A DNA stretch of 64,000 nt from CAZART01 sp964487555. Its GTDB lineage: Bacteria; Bacteroidota; Rhodothermia; Rhodothermales; VXPQ01. The translations under genes and the position numbers were made by a program. Where the stretch lies: positions 1 through 64,000 of the forward strand of contig CAZART010000009.1 in the NCBI GenBank assembly GCA_964487555.1, written 5' to 3'. Below, one piece after another: positions 43,573 to 51,796 of this stretch (position 1 is its first letter; every line of letters starts with the position of its first letter). The notes beneath the pieces are model-generated. The model was not told where the DNA came from, searched no databases, and saw nothing but the letters and a program-made list of their open reading frames with translations.

Positions 43573-45998
43573 TCACGCCTCGTCAAGGGCGTAGGTGAGA
43601 AACTCCTCGGCGTTCTGGAACGGCCTCCCGTCGGGTACGACAATTGCGGAGACGGAGTGTAGCAGGTGGTCCGCCTGCTGCGGTGCTTCATCGCGCAGGC
43701 GGTTCTTTAGCTGTGCGAAGAATTGCTGCGCCGCCTCGGGACGGCTATCGGCGAGCAACACGATCAGGCGCTCGCGATCAAGCTCGACGAGCATGTCGTC
43801 TTGATCACGTAACAACTCGCTGACGAGATCGAGGATAAATTCAAAGTCGAAGGGGCGGGCGGTCCGCTCTTCACTACGATCCATCCGCATCGCGACGAGC
43901 AGGAAGGGCGTATCGTTCACGTCGCGCCGCAAAAAATGCTGTTGAAGGCGCGTGCGGAAGGCGTCGCGATTGGTGTGGCTCGTCCGTTCGTGGGGCGGCG
44001 ACGGCGTAGCGGGCGTAGGGATCTCCTCGGTGATCGGCTCGCGGCGCGCTTCAAAGGGGCGATCATGGCGCAGCGATGACCTTTCGGGTTGTACCGGCTC
44101 CTCGCGATACGGCGGCTCCTCGCGATACGNNNNNNNNNNNNNNNNNNNNNNNNNNNNNNNNNNNNNNNNNNNNNNNNNNNNNNNNNNNNNNNNNNNNNNN
44201 NNNNNNNNNNNNNNNNNNNNNNNNNNNNNGATGACCTTTCGGGTTGTACCGGCTCCTCGCGATACGGCGGCTCCTCGCGATACGGCGGCTCCTCGCGATA
44301 CGTCGGCTCTTCGCGATACGTCGGCTCTTCGCGATACGTCGGCTCTTCGCGATACGTCGGCTCTTCGGGATACGTTCGCTTGTCGCGATACGCCGGCTGT
44401 TCGCGGTAAATCGGCTCGTCGCGGTAGGTCGGACCTGCGCCATGCGTCGGCTCGCCGCGATAACCGGGTTCGCGATGCTTCCGTTCTTCAGGGCGTTGGG
44501 TTTCCTCGCGAGGAGTTTCCTCCCGATATGATTCTTCGCGGTATGAGTGCCGTTCCCGGCGTTGGAGCGTCTCCTCGAAGGCCGACTTCTCACGTTCTCG
44601 AGTCTCTCGAGCAGGGAGACGATCCTCGGGACGCGGTTCACTCGGCTGTTCGCGCCGTGGTTCGAAGCGCTCTTCTCGTCGCGAAGGCGCCTCCGGCTGA
44701 TCTTCACGGCGGCCTAGAGGGATGGGGCGCACACGCGGTTTGTCGCCGCGGTACACGTTATCGGATTCGCGGGGCGGCGTCTGACCGAGTCGCCGAGGGC
44801 GAATGACCTGCCCCTCCTCACGTGAGGCTTCGTAGCTCCGCCCTGACCCTTCCTTCTCGTGCGATGCCTCGAGGCGTGTTCGCGGCCGACCTGCAGGCGC
44901 CCCGACCGGAGCTGCCTCTTGCGGCAGATCAAGCTGGGGTTCGGTTCGGGTCTGCGGCGGCGCCCATTCCTCTTTCGCAGAGGGCACCGCCTCATTTTCA
45001 CCCCCTGCGTATGTGCGCGGATGTCCTACTTCTGCTTCTGCGTACGCGCGCGTCTCTTCCGGTTCTGCGTACGCGCGCGTCTCTTCCGGTTCCGCGTGTG
45101 TGCGCGCCTCTATCGGTTCCGCGTATGCGGGCGCGTCTACGTGTTCTGCGTGTGCGGGCGGCTCTTCCGGTTCTGCGTGTGCGGGCACCTCTTCCGCAAA
45201 GCGAAAACGGCGATGGCCGGCGGGATCGTCGACCAAGGCCGGCTCCGTGGGTTTCTGCCCGCGATCAGGCAGCATCCGGACAGACGACGATACGTTCTCC
45301 TCTGCCTCCTCCACTACTTCCTGCAAGTCCCAGAATTCCACGACACGTCGCTTTATATGGCCGATGTTGGGAATGAGTGTCAGACGACGTTTTGTCGAGC
45401 TGGCGTCATCCTCGACGAGCTCGATGTGAATGGCACCCGTCATCTGGTTGCGCATGAAGTCGATCACTTTGCGTGACTGCTGGTTGGCCGGCTCGGCCAT
45501 CACCAGCTTCATCGTCGTATCGAGCGAATCGATCTGTTCGAGCATCTGCACAAAGGCGGCGCGGAACCGGTCGAACGACCGGAACTGTACGAACGGCATG
45601 AAGTCGTTGATGACGAGCCGATCGGGTCGGTTCTGACGGATAATGGAAACCAGATCGTTCAGCGCTTTCGCGACTCCTTCATCGCCGATCTCTTGTAGAT
45701 TGAGCATCGGTGGAATGCGCATCAGCTTAACGAGTCCGGATTCGTAGGCCTCACGAAGATTAAAGCCCATCGATGCCGCCTGAATCATCAGATCCTTCGG
45801 ACGATCCGGAGAGATGAACAGGCATCGCTCTTCGAGCATCGTGCCTGTCTGGACGAACATCATCGTGAGCAGGCCCCGACCAGTCGCTGCGCGCCCATAT
45901 ACCAGATATGAGCCTCCCCGATAAAGCCCTCCCCATGCTTCATCGATAACGTCTACGCCGGATATAATTTTTGGAGCGTAAGCCACGGTGGTTTCCAT
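43573..45998 (-). CDS. KaiC/RecA-like domain, long repeat linker, degenerate GGDEF domain (one gene broken by a scaffold gap)
   Basis: Removing the gap and one copy of the duplicated 55 bases leaves 2271 bases, a single frame of 756 residues. Residues 1-230 are KaiC-like (IISGVDVIDEAWGGLYRGGS), but Walker A reads GRAATGRGL: the Lys and Thr are replaced. Walker B-like LVINDF remains. Residues 250-610 are low-complexity: AYAEPEET-type repeats, then arginine/glutamate runs and five to eight TYREEP units. The last 110 residues are a GGDEF fold with LDRER in place of GGDEF, yet RDQD sits exactly five residues before it, the spacing of the c-di-GMP I-site RxxD. A likely c-di-GMP receptor for the polysaccharide synthase downstream. 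Confidence 0.82.
44130..44229. other. Artefactual scaffold gap (100 N) with duplicated flanks
   Basis: The 55 bases ending at the gap (44075-44129) are identical to the 55 bases after it (44230-44284). This is what unmerged overlapping contig ends look like, probably with an assembly k-mer of that size. Collapsing the duplicate restores one open frame, which supports the view that nothing is missing here. A longer repeat array is the alternative. Confidence 0.9.
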
Positions 45999-46483
45999 TG
46001 CAGCAGCAAAAAGGTTCAGTTTGCCTGACGCTCGTACCCTCACAAAGGGTATGCCGCCTTTCGCTCAGGCACCGAGATCTAACGAAAAAGGTCGATTGCT
46101 CGGAGAAACGCGGCATTTTCGAACGCCAGCGGATTTACGTCGGAGAATGCAGATTGTTGAAATCCCTTTTTGAGATTTAAGCGATCGCTAAATGAGATTT
46201 TAAGGCGTTGCTTAAGTACTCCTACACCTGAGTCCGGTGCGTGCTCCCACTGCTCAGATTCGTTACCGCCGTGCGGATCGTGCGCGAACCCATCTTCTTG
46301 CAGTGTGCGACGCGGTCTCGCGTCGCGACGGAGCGCCCGGCGCCATGAAGCGGATGAGACCTTGTCCAATTCGTCGGTTACGATCGTTCACGGGTGCGGA
46401 TTGATCTCAATGAATGAATGCCCGGGCGCTACTGAACGCGGGCTCTTCGAAAAATAGCCCCTTTGAGCGGAAATCATGGTGCC

Positions 46484-46500
46484 TTGACAAGATTGGTCAA
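46484..46500. promoter_or_regulatory. Inverted repeat TTGAC-N7-GTCAA upstream of a TTG-start gene
   Basis: TTGACAAGATTGGTCAA is a perfect five-base inverted repeat with a seven-base spacer; AAGATTGG is also directly repeated (46489-46496 and 46499-46506). It lies about 75 bases before the gene at 46573 in the 574-base space between divergent genes. TTGACA resembles a -35 box, but no good -10 is at the right distance. The rest of this intergenic space shows no gene. Confidence 0.4.
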
Positions 46501-46572
46501 GATTGGACCGAAACTTGATACTTCATTTCGAGAAGCAATCACAGCGTGAGTTGGGAAAACCAGAGTTGAACT

Positions 46573-47685
46573 TTGTATCGATCTGACGATGTCTCGGTCT
46601 GGAATCTAACGCCGGGCACCACCACGGTAGGCGGTGCGCAGCTTGTGTTCAACATTGTGGGCCGGGTGCACCGTCCCCAACGTGTAGCGGCGCTTCTCTA
46701 TTCGTTAAATGATGGGCCCGTACGTCCCGTTTATTTCAAGCGGAAGCATTCCCGAGGGGGGCGGCTCCGAGAGGTCGGTGACTTCAACATCGACACCATC
46801 ACGCAAGATCAACTCCGCCGCCATAACACGCTCGTCCTGAAAATTGTCGATCGTGCTCAGCGGGTGCTGCAGCAGTCCATCTGCTTCGAGCACCGACTCT
46901 ATGAGAGCGTCGTCCCGCATTTTCGACTGGACCTTGAAATCGCCGAAACACCAGAGGGGATCGGCCAGATTATCGACGGTCACTGGCGCCTCGAGGGTGA
47001 CGAAGACGGAGTTCCGTGCCTGAAGATCCGTGAGGAGGATGCCGGCTACGACCGGCTGATCGTTTTCGGCCGCCAGGACTGGTCCAGCGGATACGAGGTT
47101 ACGGCCAGGCTGTGCGTCACGTCATGGACCAATCTGCGCTATCAGAACGTCGGCCTTATCTTCAAGTGGAATCCGCATAGCCAGGGAGACGGCCGAAGGC
47201 TTCCACGCGAATGGAGTACCGGTCTCGCGTACTATGCGGCCATGTGTCCCGGACTGCGCCTTCGGTTCGGCGTCAATGTTCACCAGGATGATGCGGGCAG
47301 AAAATCGGGTTGCCATGTGCTGGCTGAGAAGCCGTATTCACGATGGCGCCGACTGGTAGGATTTGTTAAAAACGAGGCACTGCGCGTCGGAAAGACGCCC
47401 GTAACTCAGTTGCGCGCCGGGGTGCCCTATCAATTTCGCCTCGTCGTGCATCCTGAGCGCTACGCCTTAACCATATGGCCGGCCGCTGAGCCGGAGCCGG
47501 CGCCGCAGCTCGAAGTCATCGATCCACCCGATCTTCTTCCAACCGGATCGGTGGGTATTATCGCGGCATACAGCGCCGTAAATATTTACGAATTTGAGGT
47601 GACTCCCCTGGAGGCGTCCGCACACATTCTCGAGCCCACGCCCCTGAAGAGAGAGGATTTTGCGCGCGAAGCCGTCGGGACGTAG
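46573..47685 (+). CDS. Unknown protein with LamG/concanavalin-like C-terminal domain
   Basis: 370 residues, no signal peptide or membrane helix. Residues 15-115 form a beta-rich domain (GGAQLVFNIVGRVHRPQRVA, VLKIVDRAQRVLQQSICF) like a C2 or Ig-like module. Residues 140-350 look like a jelly-roll lectin/hydrolase accessory fold: HWRLEGDEDGVPCLKIREED, WSSGYEVTARLCVTSWTN, LSRWSTGLAYYAAM-like strands and GSVGIIAAYSAVNIYEFEVT at the end. A stop two codons upstream forces the TTG start. It is divergent from the KaiC/GGDEF gene, so it may share control with the polysaccharide locus and handle the polymer; this is inference. Confidence 0.65.
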   Translation: MYRSDDVSVWNLTPGTTTVGGAQLVFNIVGRVHRPQRVAALLYSLNDGPVRPVYFKRKHSRGGRLREVGDFNIDTITQDQLRRHNTLVLKIVDRAQRVLQQSICFEHRLYESVVPHFRLDLEIAETPEGIGQIIDGHWRLEGDEDGVPCLKIREEDAGYDRLIVFGRQDWSSGYEVTARLCVTSWTNLRYQNVGLIFKWNPHSQGDGRRLPREWSTGLAYYAAMCPGLRLRFGVNVHQDDAGRKSGCHVLAEKPYSRWRRLVGFVKNEALRVGKTPVTQLRAGVPYQFRLVVHPERYALTIWPAAEPEPAPQLEVIDPPDLLPTGSVGIIAAYSAVNIYEFEVTPLEASAHILEPTPLKREDFAREAVGT

Positions 47686-47701
47686 CCCAGTCGCCGGTGC
47701 T

Positions 47702-48376
47702 CTAGGGGGCTACGAATTCAACGGTCTCGGAGCTACGAATCAGTCGATTTTGGGCGTCGATGGCGTCGATACGAAGGGTATATGGATCACCTGAGCCAAG
47801 CTTTGTCGCGAGGTCGTCCACGATAGGATTCCCGGCGCCAAGATCTGAATCGCGCGTCTCATACTGTCCGACCACACGCGCCGCGGACGGGTCCCATACC
47901 ACGATCCGGTAAAGGTAGGCGTTTTCGACGGCGGACCACGTGAACGATGGTCCGGCGGCTGCATCTACTTGCACACGCAGGATTTCCGACTCACGCGAAA
48001 GGGGGCTTCGCAGAGCATCGGTAGGCGGGCCGAATGCAAGTCGAAGCACGATGCCGATCGCGAAGACGATCATCGTTGCGGCGACATAGCGCCCGGCGCC
48101 GCGCAGGAAATCGCTCGTCCCCGACGCCCGGTCTCCTCTACGCGGAGGCGTCCCGGTTCGTTGTTTGGCGGGGGACGACGGCCCTTCCGCATACAGCGTC
48201 GAATCCTGCGCGGTTTCCAGGGCGTCGTACGCCATCTGAAGCACTTCGCGGGCGTCCGAATTGCCGGCGAGATAGGTGATAACCTCGTCGCGGCGATTCT
48301 TCGGAAGCGTGCCGGCGATAAATGCAGCCAGAGTATGCTCGTCGATCACTTGATCCGAATCAGGCATTAAGAACAT
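47702..48376 (-). CDS. Membrane protein with anti-sigma-like N-terminus
   Basis: About 224 residues. The N-terminal 60 residues (DEHTLAAFIAGTLPKNRRDE then VITYLAGNSDAREVLQMAYD) match the helical start of zinc-less anti-sigma factors found in Rhodothermota and Planctomycetota. A disordered basic linker leads to one membrane helix (about 88-106, YVAATMIVFAIGIVLRLAF). The outer part is an Ig/FnIII-like fold with FTWSAVENAYLYRIVVWD. The frame is open upstream to 48607, but that extension is Arg/Pro-rich and overlaps the divergent aldehyde dehydrogenase start. The only ECF sigma gene in the window is 34 kb away. Confidence 0.6.
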   Translation of the reverse strand: MFLMPDSDQVIDEHTLAAFIAGTLPKNRRDEVITYLAGNSDAREVLQMAYDALETAQDSTLYAEGPSSPAKQRTGTPPRRGDRASGTSDFLRGAGRYVAATMIVFAIGIVLRLAFGPPTDALRSPLSRESEILRVQVDAAAGPSFTWSAVENAYLYRIVVWDPSAARVVGQYETRDSDLGAGNPIVDDLATKLGSGDPYTLRIDAIDAQNRLIRSSETVEFVAP

Positions 48377-48598
48377 ACCGTCAAAAAATACGGACTCCGG
48401 GTAGGATCGTGGACCCCAACCATCCGGCCTCAGTGGGACGCGAATGGTGCAGATCAGGCGGGAGACCTGCCCGCGTCGTTCAGCTATAGGTGTACGTGGA
48501 TTTCTATGAAAGTGGGGCGGGTGTGGAAAAAAACGTGCCCGCCTAGAGGCGGACGTTCCCTTGTTGACTCGCACGCTCCACGCCATGATATTGTATCC

Positions 48599-50359
48599 AT
48601 GGATCAAGACTTACGATCGGTACAGGAAGCCCGCGACCTGATTCAAAGGGCCCGCTCCGCACAGCGCACGTTCGCCAAGTTCTCCCAGGAGCAGGTCGAC
48701 GCCATCGTCAGCGCAATGGCGGCCGCCGGAGAAGCCGACGCACGGCGGCTCGCCAAGCTGGCATGCGAAGAGACGGGATTCGGGCGTCTCGAGAGCAAGA
48801 CGGAGAAAAACCTCTTCGCCACCAGGACGCTTCTCCACCGCATGGAAGGGATGCGTACGGTCGGCATCATCCGGCGTCCCGAGGAGGGCACCATCTGGGA
48901 GATTGCCACACCGATGGGCGTCGTCGCGGCGTTGATTCCGTCGACCAATCCGACCTCTACGGCTATGTATAAGGCCATCATCGCCGCGAAGGCGCGGTGT
49001 GCCGTCGTCATAAGCCCGCATCCCCGCGCTAAAGCGTGCACGGCCGCGGCACTCGAGACCGTCGCGGGAGCGGCGTACAAAGCAGGGGCTCCAGAGGGCC
49101 TGTTCGGCTGCATGATGGAGGTGACGCTCAGCGGTACCAACGAGCTGCTGGAGAACCACGGCACAGACGTGATCCTGGCCACAGGCGGCAGCGACATGGT
49201 CCGCGCCGCGTACTCGAAGGGCAAGCCCGCCTACGGCGTCGGATCCGGCAACGTGCCTGTTTACGTAGACCGATCGGCCGACGTCCGCAAAGCCGCGAAA
49301 GATATCGTCTACGGGGCCGCTTTCGATTGGGGCACCCTGTGCTCCACCGAACGCAGCGTCGTCGCCGACCGTCCGATATCCAGCCGGCTCAAGCAGGCGC
49401 TGAAGGACGAGGATGCCTACTTCATGAAGGAGGACGAAAAGGAGAAGCTCCGCCGTATCCTTCTGTCGAAGGGCCGCCTCAACGTCGATCAGGTAGGCCA
49501 GAGTCCCTTCAAGATCGCGTCTATGGCGGGATTCTCGGTGCCGCAGGACACCCGCGCACTGATTGGCGAAGTCGACCGGGTAGGGCGCGACGAGCCGCTG
49601 TCGATGGAGACGCTGTCGCCGATCCTGTCCTATTATGAAGAGGATGGATGGCAGTCGGGATGTGAACGCTGCATCGCCGTGCTCGAATTCGGCGGCATCG
49701 GTCACACTCTCTGTTTGCACTGCACGAACGAGCGCATCATCGAGGAGTTCGCCCTCGAAAAGCCATCGATGCGGATTGTAGTCAATACCGTAGCGGCACT
49801 GGGATCCGTCGGATATACGAACCGACTCTTCCCGGCCATGACCCTTGGTCCTGGTACCATCGGTGGGTCGATCACGAGCGACAACATCTCGCCCATGCAC
49901 CTCCTGAACATCAAGAGGATGGCCTTCGAAACCGATCCCATTCATCCGCCCCAAGGCGTGAAATCCGGGCAATCCGCGCCGGCTGCCGATCGTCCCAAAC
50001 GGATCGCGGTTCCTGCACCGGCGAAGGGCGGTGCGGCGATGGTGCCTCCCAAAAGCAGTGGTGCGATGGTGCCACCCAAAAGCAGTGGTGCGATGGTGCC
50101 TCCCAAAAGCAGTGCGGCGACCGTGCGTTCCCAGGGCGGTTCGATTTCGGAGCCGGCGAAGAGCTGGATGGACGAGATCGAGGCCCGGCTCCGCGCCCGT
50201 GCAGGCAACCCGGCGGCGGCAAAAGCGTCCGCAAGGGCGGTAGCGACGCCGCCTCCAATTCGAGCCGACCGGAATGCCTCTGCTGCGCCCGCCCCGGAAT
50301 CATCTCATCCCTTGCCCGATGAACAAATCGAGGCCATCATCAAGCGGTTCCGGAAGTAA
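48599..50359 (+). CDS. CoA-acylating aldehyde dehydrogenase (EutE/PduP-like) with C-terminal extension
   Basis: 586 residues. The ALDH fold is complete: PMGVVAALIPSTNPTSTAMY contacts NAD, GGSDMVRAAYSKGKPAYGVG is the second cofactor loop, and Cys248 in DWGTLCSTERSVV is the catalytic thiol as in the acylating (EutE, PduP, AdhE N-domain) group, which lacks the catalytic Glu of ordinary ALDHs. It turns an aldehyde, NAD and CoA into acyl-CoA. After residue 460 comes a Pro/Ala-rich linker with three AMVPPKSSG repeats, then two amphipathic helices (SWMDEIEARLRARA and PDEQIEAIIKRFRK) resembling microcompartment encapsulation peptides. No shell genes are in the window. Confidence 0.9.
   Translation: MDQDLRSVQEARDLIQRARSAQRTFAKFSQEQVDAIVSAMAAAGEADARRLAKLACEETGFGRLESKTEKNLFATRTLLHRMEGMRTVGIIRRPEEGTIWEIATPMGVVAALIPSTNPTSTAMYKAIIAAKARCAVVISPHPRAKACTAAALETVAGAAYKAGAPEGLFGCMMEVTLSGTNELLENHGTDVILATGGSDMVRAAYSKGKPAYGVGSGNVPVYVDRSADVRKAAKDIVYGAAFDWGTLCSTERSVVADRPISSRLKQALKDEDAYFMKEDEKEKLRRILLSKGRLNVDQVGQSPFKIASMAGFSVPQDTRALIGEVDRVGRDEPLSMETLSPILSYYEEDGWQSGCERCIAVLEFGGIGHTLCLHCTNERIIEEFALEKPSMRIVVNTVAALGSVGYTNRLFPAMTLGPGTIGGSITSDNISPMHLLNIKRMAFETDPIHPPQGVKSGQSAPAADRPKRIAVPAPAKGGAAMVPPKSSGAMVPPKSSGAMVPPKSSAATVRSQGGSISEPAKSWMDEIEARLRARAGNPAAAKASARAVATPPPIRADRNASAAPAPESSHPLPDEQIEAIIKRFRK
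50036..50113 (+). repeat. 27-bp in-frame tandem repeat in the aldehyde dehydrogenase linker
   Basis: Units start at 50036, 50063 and 50090 (the last is 24 bases). Each encodes AMVPPKSSG. They are nearly identical at the DNA level (one base differs), so they arose recently and could change in number without breaking the frame. Confidence 0.9.
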
Positions 50360-50510
50360 GACCCGGGCCGATTTGAATTGTTCGTGAGGCGGGAGAAGTG
50401 GCTCCGCGGCTGCGTATCCCCAAATTGACTCCCAGCCGACACCGACGGTATATTAGCTCTTCTTCCGCTTTCCGGATGGAATGCCGGAGGTTCATTCGCA
50501 ACCGATTCTC

Positions 50511-51089
50511 ATGGCCGATACAAGTGATTTCCGGAACGGTCTCAACCTGCTCTGGAATGGCGATCTGTGGACCATCATCGACTTCCAGCACGTGAAGCCC
50601 GGAAAAGGCGGTGCCTTTGTTCGCACCAAGCTCCGCAACCTGCGCAACGGAAAGGTGCTGGACAATACGTTCCGTGCGGGGGAGAAGGTTGAGACGGCGC
50701 GGATCGAGAGAAGGCCGCATCAGTTCCTCTATCAGGACGATCTAGGTCTCCACTTCATGAACACCGAGACCTATGAGCAGTTCTCACTGCCACAGGAAGC
50801 CGTCCCTGGTTTTGAATTCGTGAAAGAGGGGCAGGTGATCGATATCCTCTATCATGCGGAGACCGAAAAGCCGGTGTCCACGGAGCTTCCCGGAAAGGTA
50901 GAACTCAAGGTTGTGCAGACCGATCCGGGCCTTAAAGGAGATACCGCTACCGGTGGAAGCAAGCCGGCCACCGTGGAGAGTGGGGCCGTCGTCAGCGTTC
51001 CGCTCTTTATCGACGAGGGGGACGTTATCGCAGTCAAAACGGACTCGGGCGAGTACGTCACCCGCGTCTCGACCGCTGACAGGTTGTAG
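50511..51089 (+). CDS. efp: Elongation factor P
   Basis: 192 residues, three OB/KOW-like domains as in all EF-P. It rescues ribosomes stalled at polyproline. RNGLNLLWNGDLWTIIDFQH begins the KOW domain, and Lys32 sits in the loop PGKGGAF where relatives carry beta-lysylation or other modification; the enzyme genes are not nearby. LKGDTATGGSKPATVESGAV and the end QVPLF-type strands complete the OB domains. A longer frame from 50481 adds ten non-conserved residues; MADTSDFRNG is the family start. The order efp-accB-accC is conserved in many bacteria. Confidence 0.96.
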   Translation: MADTSDFRNGLNLLWNGDLWTIIDFQHVKPGKGGAFVRTKLRNLRNGKVLDNTFRAGEKVETARIERRPHQFLYQDDLGLHFMNTETYEQFSLPQEAVPGFEFVKEGQVIDILYHAETEKPVSTELPGKVELKVVQTDPGLKGDTATGGSKPATVESGAVVSVPLFIDEGDVIAVKTDSGEYVTRVSTADRL

Positions 51090-51148
51090 GACGGCAGGAC
51101 GGCTGCCGGTAAATCACCCATTGCTTCGAGGAATCAGGTAACTGGCTC

Positions 51149-51697
51149 ATGGATCTCGCTCAAATAAAGGAGCTTCTCAAGATCGTCGCCGAGAGTGGCG
51201 TGGCCGAAGTGGAGGTGGAAGAAGACGAGTTCAAGCTCGTCGTTCGGAAGAATGCTCCGGCCGTGATGGTCCAGCACCCAATGTACGCTCCCTACGGAAT
51301 GGGCTTTCCGATGCCGGGCTACCCGCCGGGAGCGCCGCAGCAGGCTCCCTCGTCGGCCACGTCTTCCGGCCAACCTCCTTCCACTTCGGCTCCCGCGCCC
51401 AATGCAGACGCGTCGGCGCCTCCCACGGAGCCGAAAACGGAGCCGAGAGCTGAGAAGGACGTCGTGGTCAAAGCACCGATCGTCGGCACCTTCTACCGTT
51501 CACCTGCGCCCGGTGAAGGCTTGTTCGTTGAAGTCGGCGATGAGGTAGACGCGGGCGACGTGCTCTGCATTATCGAGGCGATGAAATTGATGAACGAAAT
51601 TGAGAGCGAGGTGAAGGGCATCGTCAAGAAGATTCTCGTCGAAGATGCCCAACCGGTCGAATACGACCAGCCTCTATTCGTCATCGAGGCCGCCTGA
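51149..51697 (+). CDS. accB: Biotin carboxyl carrier protein of acetyl-CoA carboxylase
   Basis: 182 residues. The N-terminal helix (MDLAQIKELLKIVAESGVAE) binds biotin carboxylase; a Pro/Ala/Ser/Met-rich flexible linker follows (about 40-100); the C-terminal barrel carries the biotinylated Lys146 in EAMKLMN. GTFYRSPAPG is the thumb-side strand. It carries CO2 between carboxylase and transferase in fatty acid synthesis. It precedes accC by 99 bases on the same strand; the carboxyltransferase genes accA and accD are not in the window. Confidence 0.97.
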   Translation: MDLAQIKELLKIVAESGVAEVEVEEDEFKLVVRKNAPAVMVQHPMYAPYGMGFPMPGYPPGAPQQAPSSATSSGQPPSTSAPAPNADASAPPTEPKTEPRAEKDVVVKAPIVGTFYRSPAPGEGLFVEVGDEVDAGDVLCIIEAMKLMNEIESEVKGIVKKILVEDAQPVEYDQPLFVIEAA

Positions 51698-51796
51698 GAT
51701 TTCTCGCCGCCTACGCCGGATCGACTCCCTGGCGGTTCCCAGTATCCTCATTTTGAGGTCATCCTAGCTGTTGCGAAGGTCCCATAGCCTTAGGCC

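Noticed and set aside
43917..44129. Wrong-frame C-terminal tail of the KaiC-like gene after the gap (SRR/RIA-rich)
   Set aside because: It results from an arbitrary 100-N spacer; the collapsed sequence stays in another frame that encodes the GGDEF-like domain.
46484..46512. Classical -35/-10 promoter from TTGACA
   Set aside because: No -10-like hexamer occurs 16-18 bases downstream; only the inverted repeat is kept as a weak site.
48611..49972. A 453-codon minus-strand frame inside the aldehyde dehydrogenase gene
   Set aside because: It is antisense to a clear, fully conserved enzyme and shows no domain.
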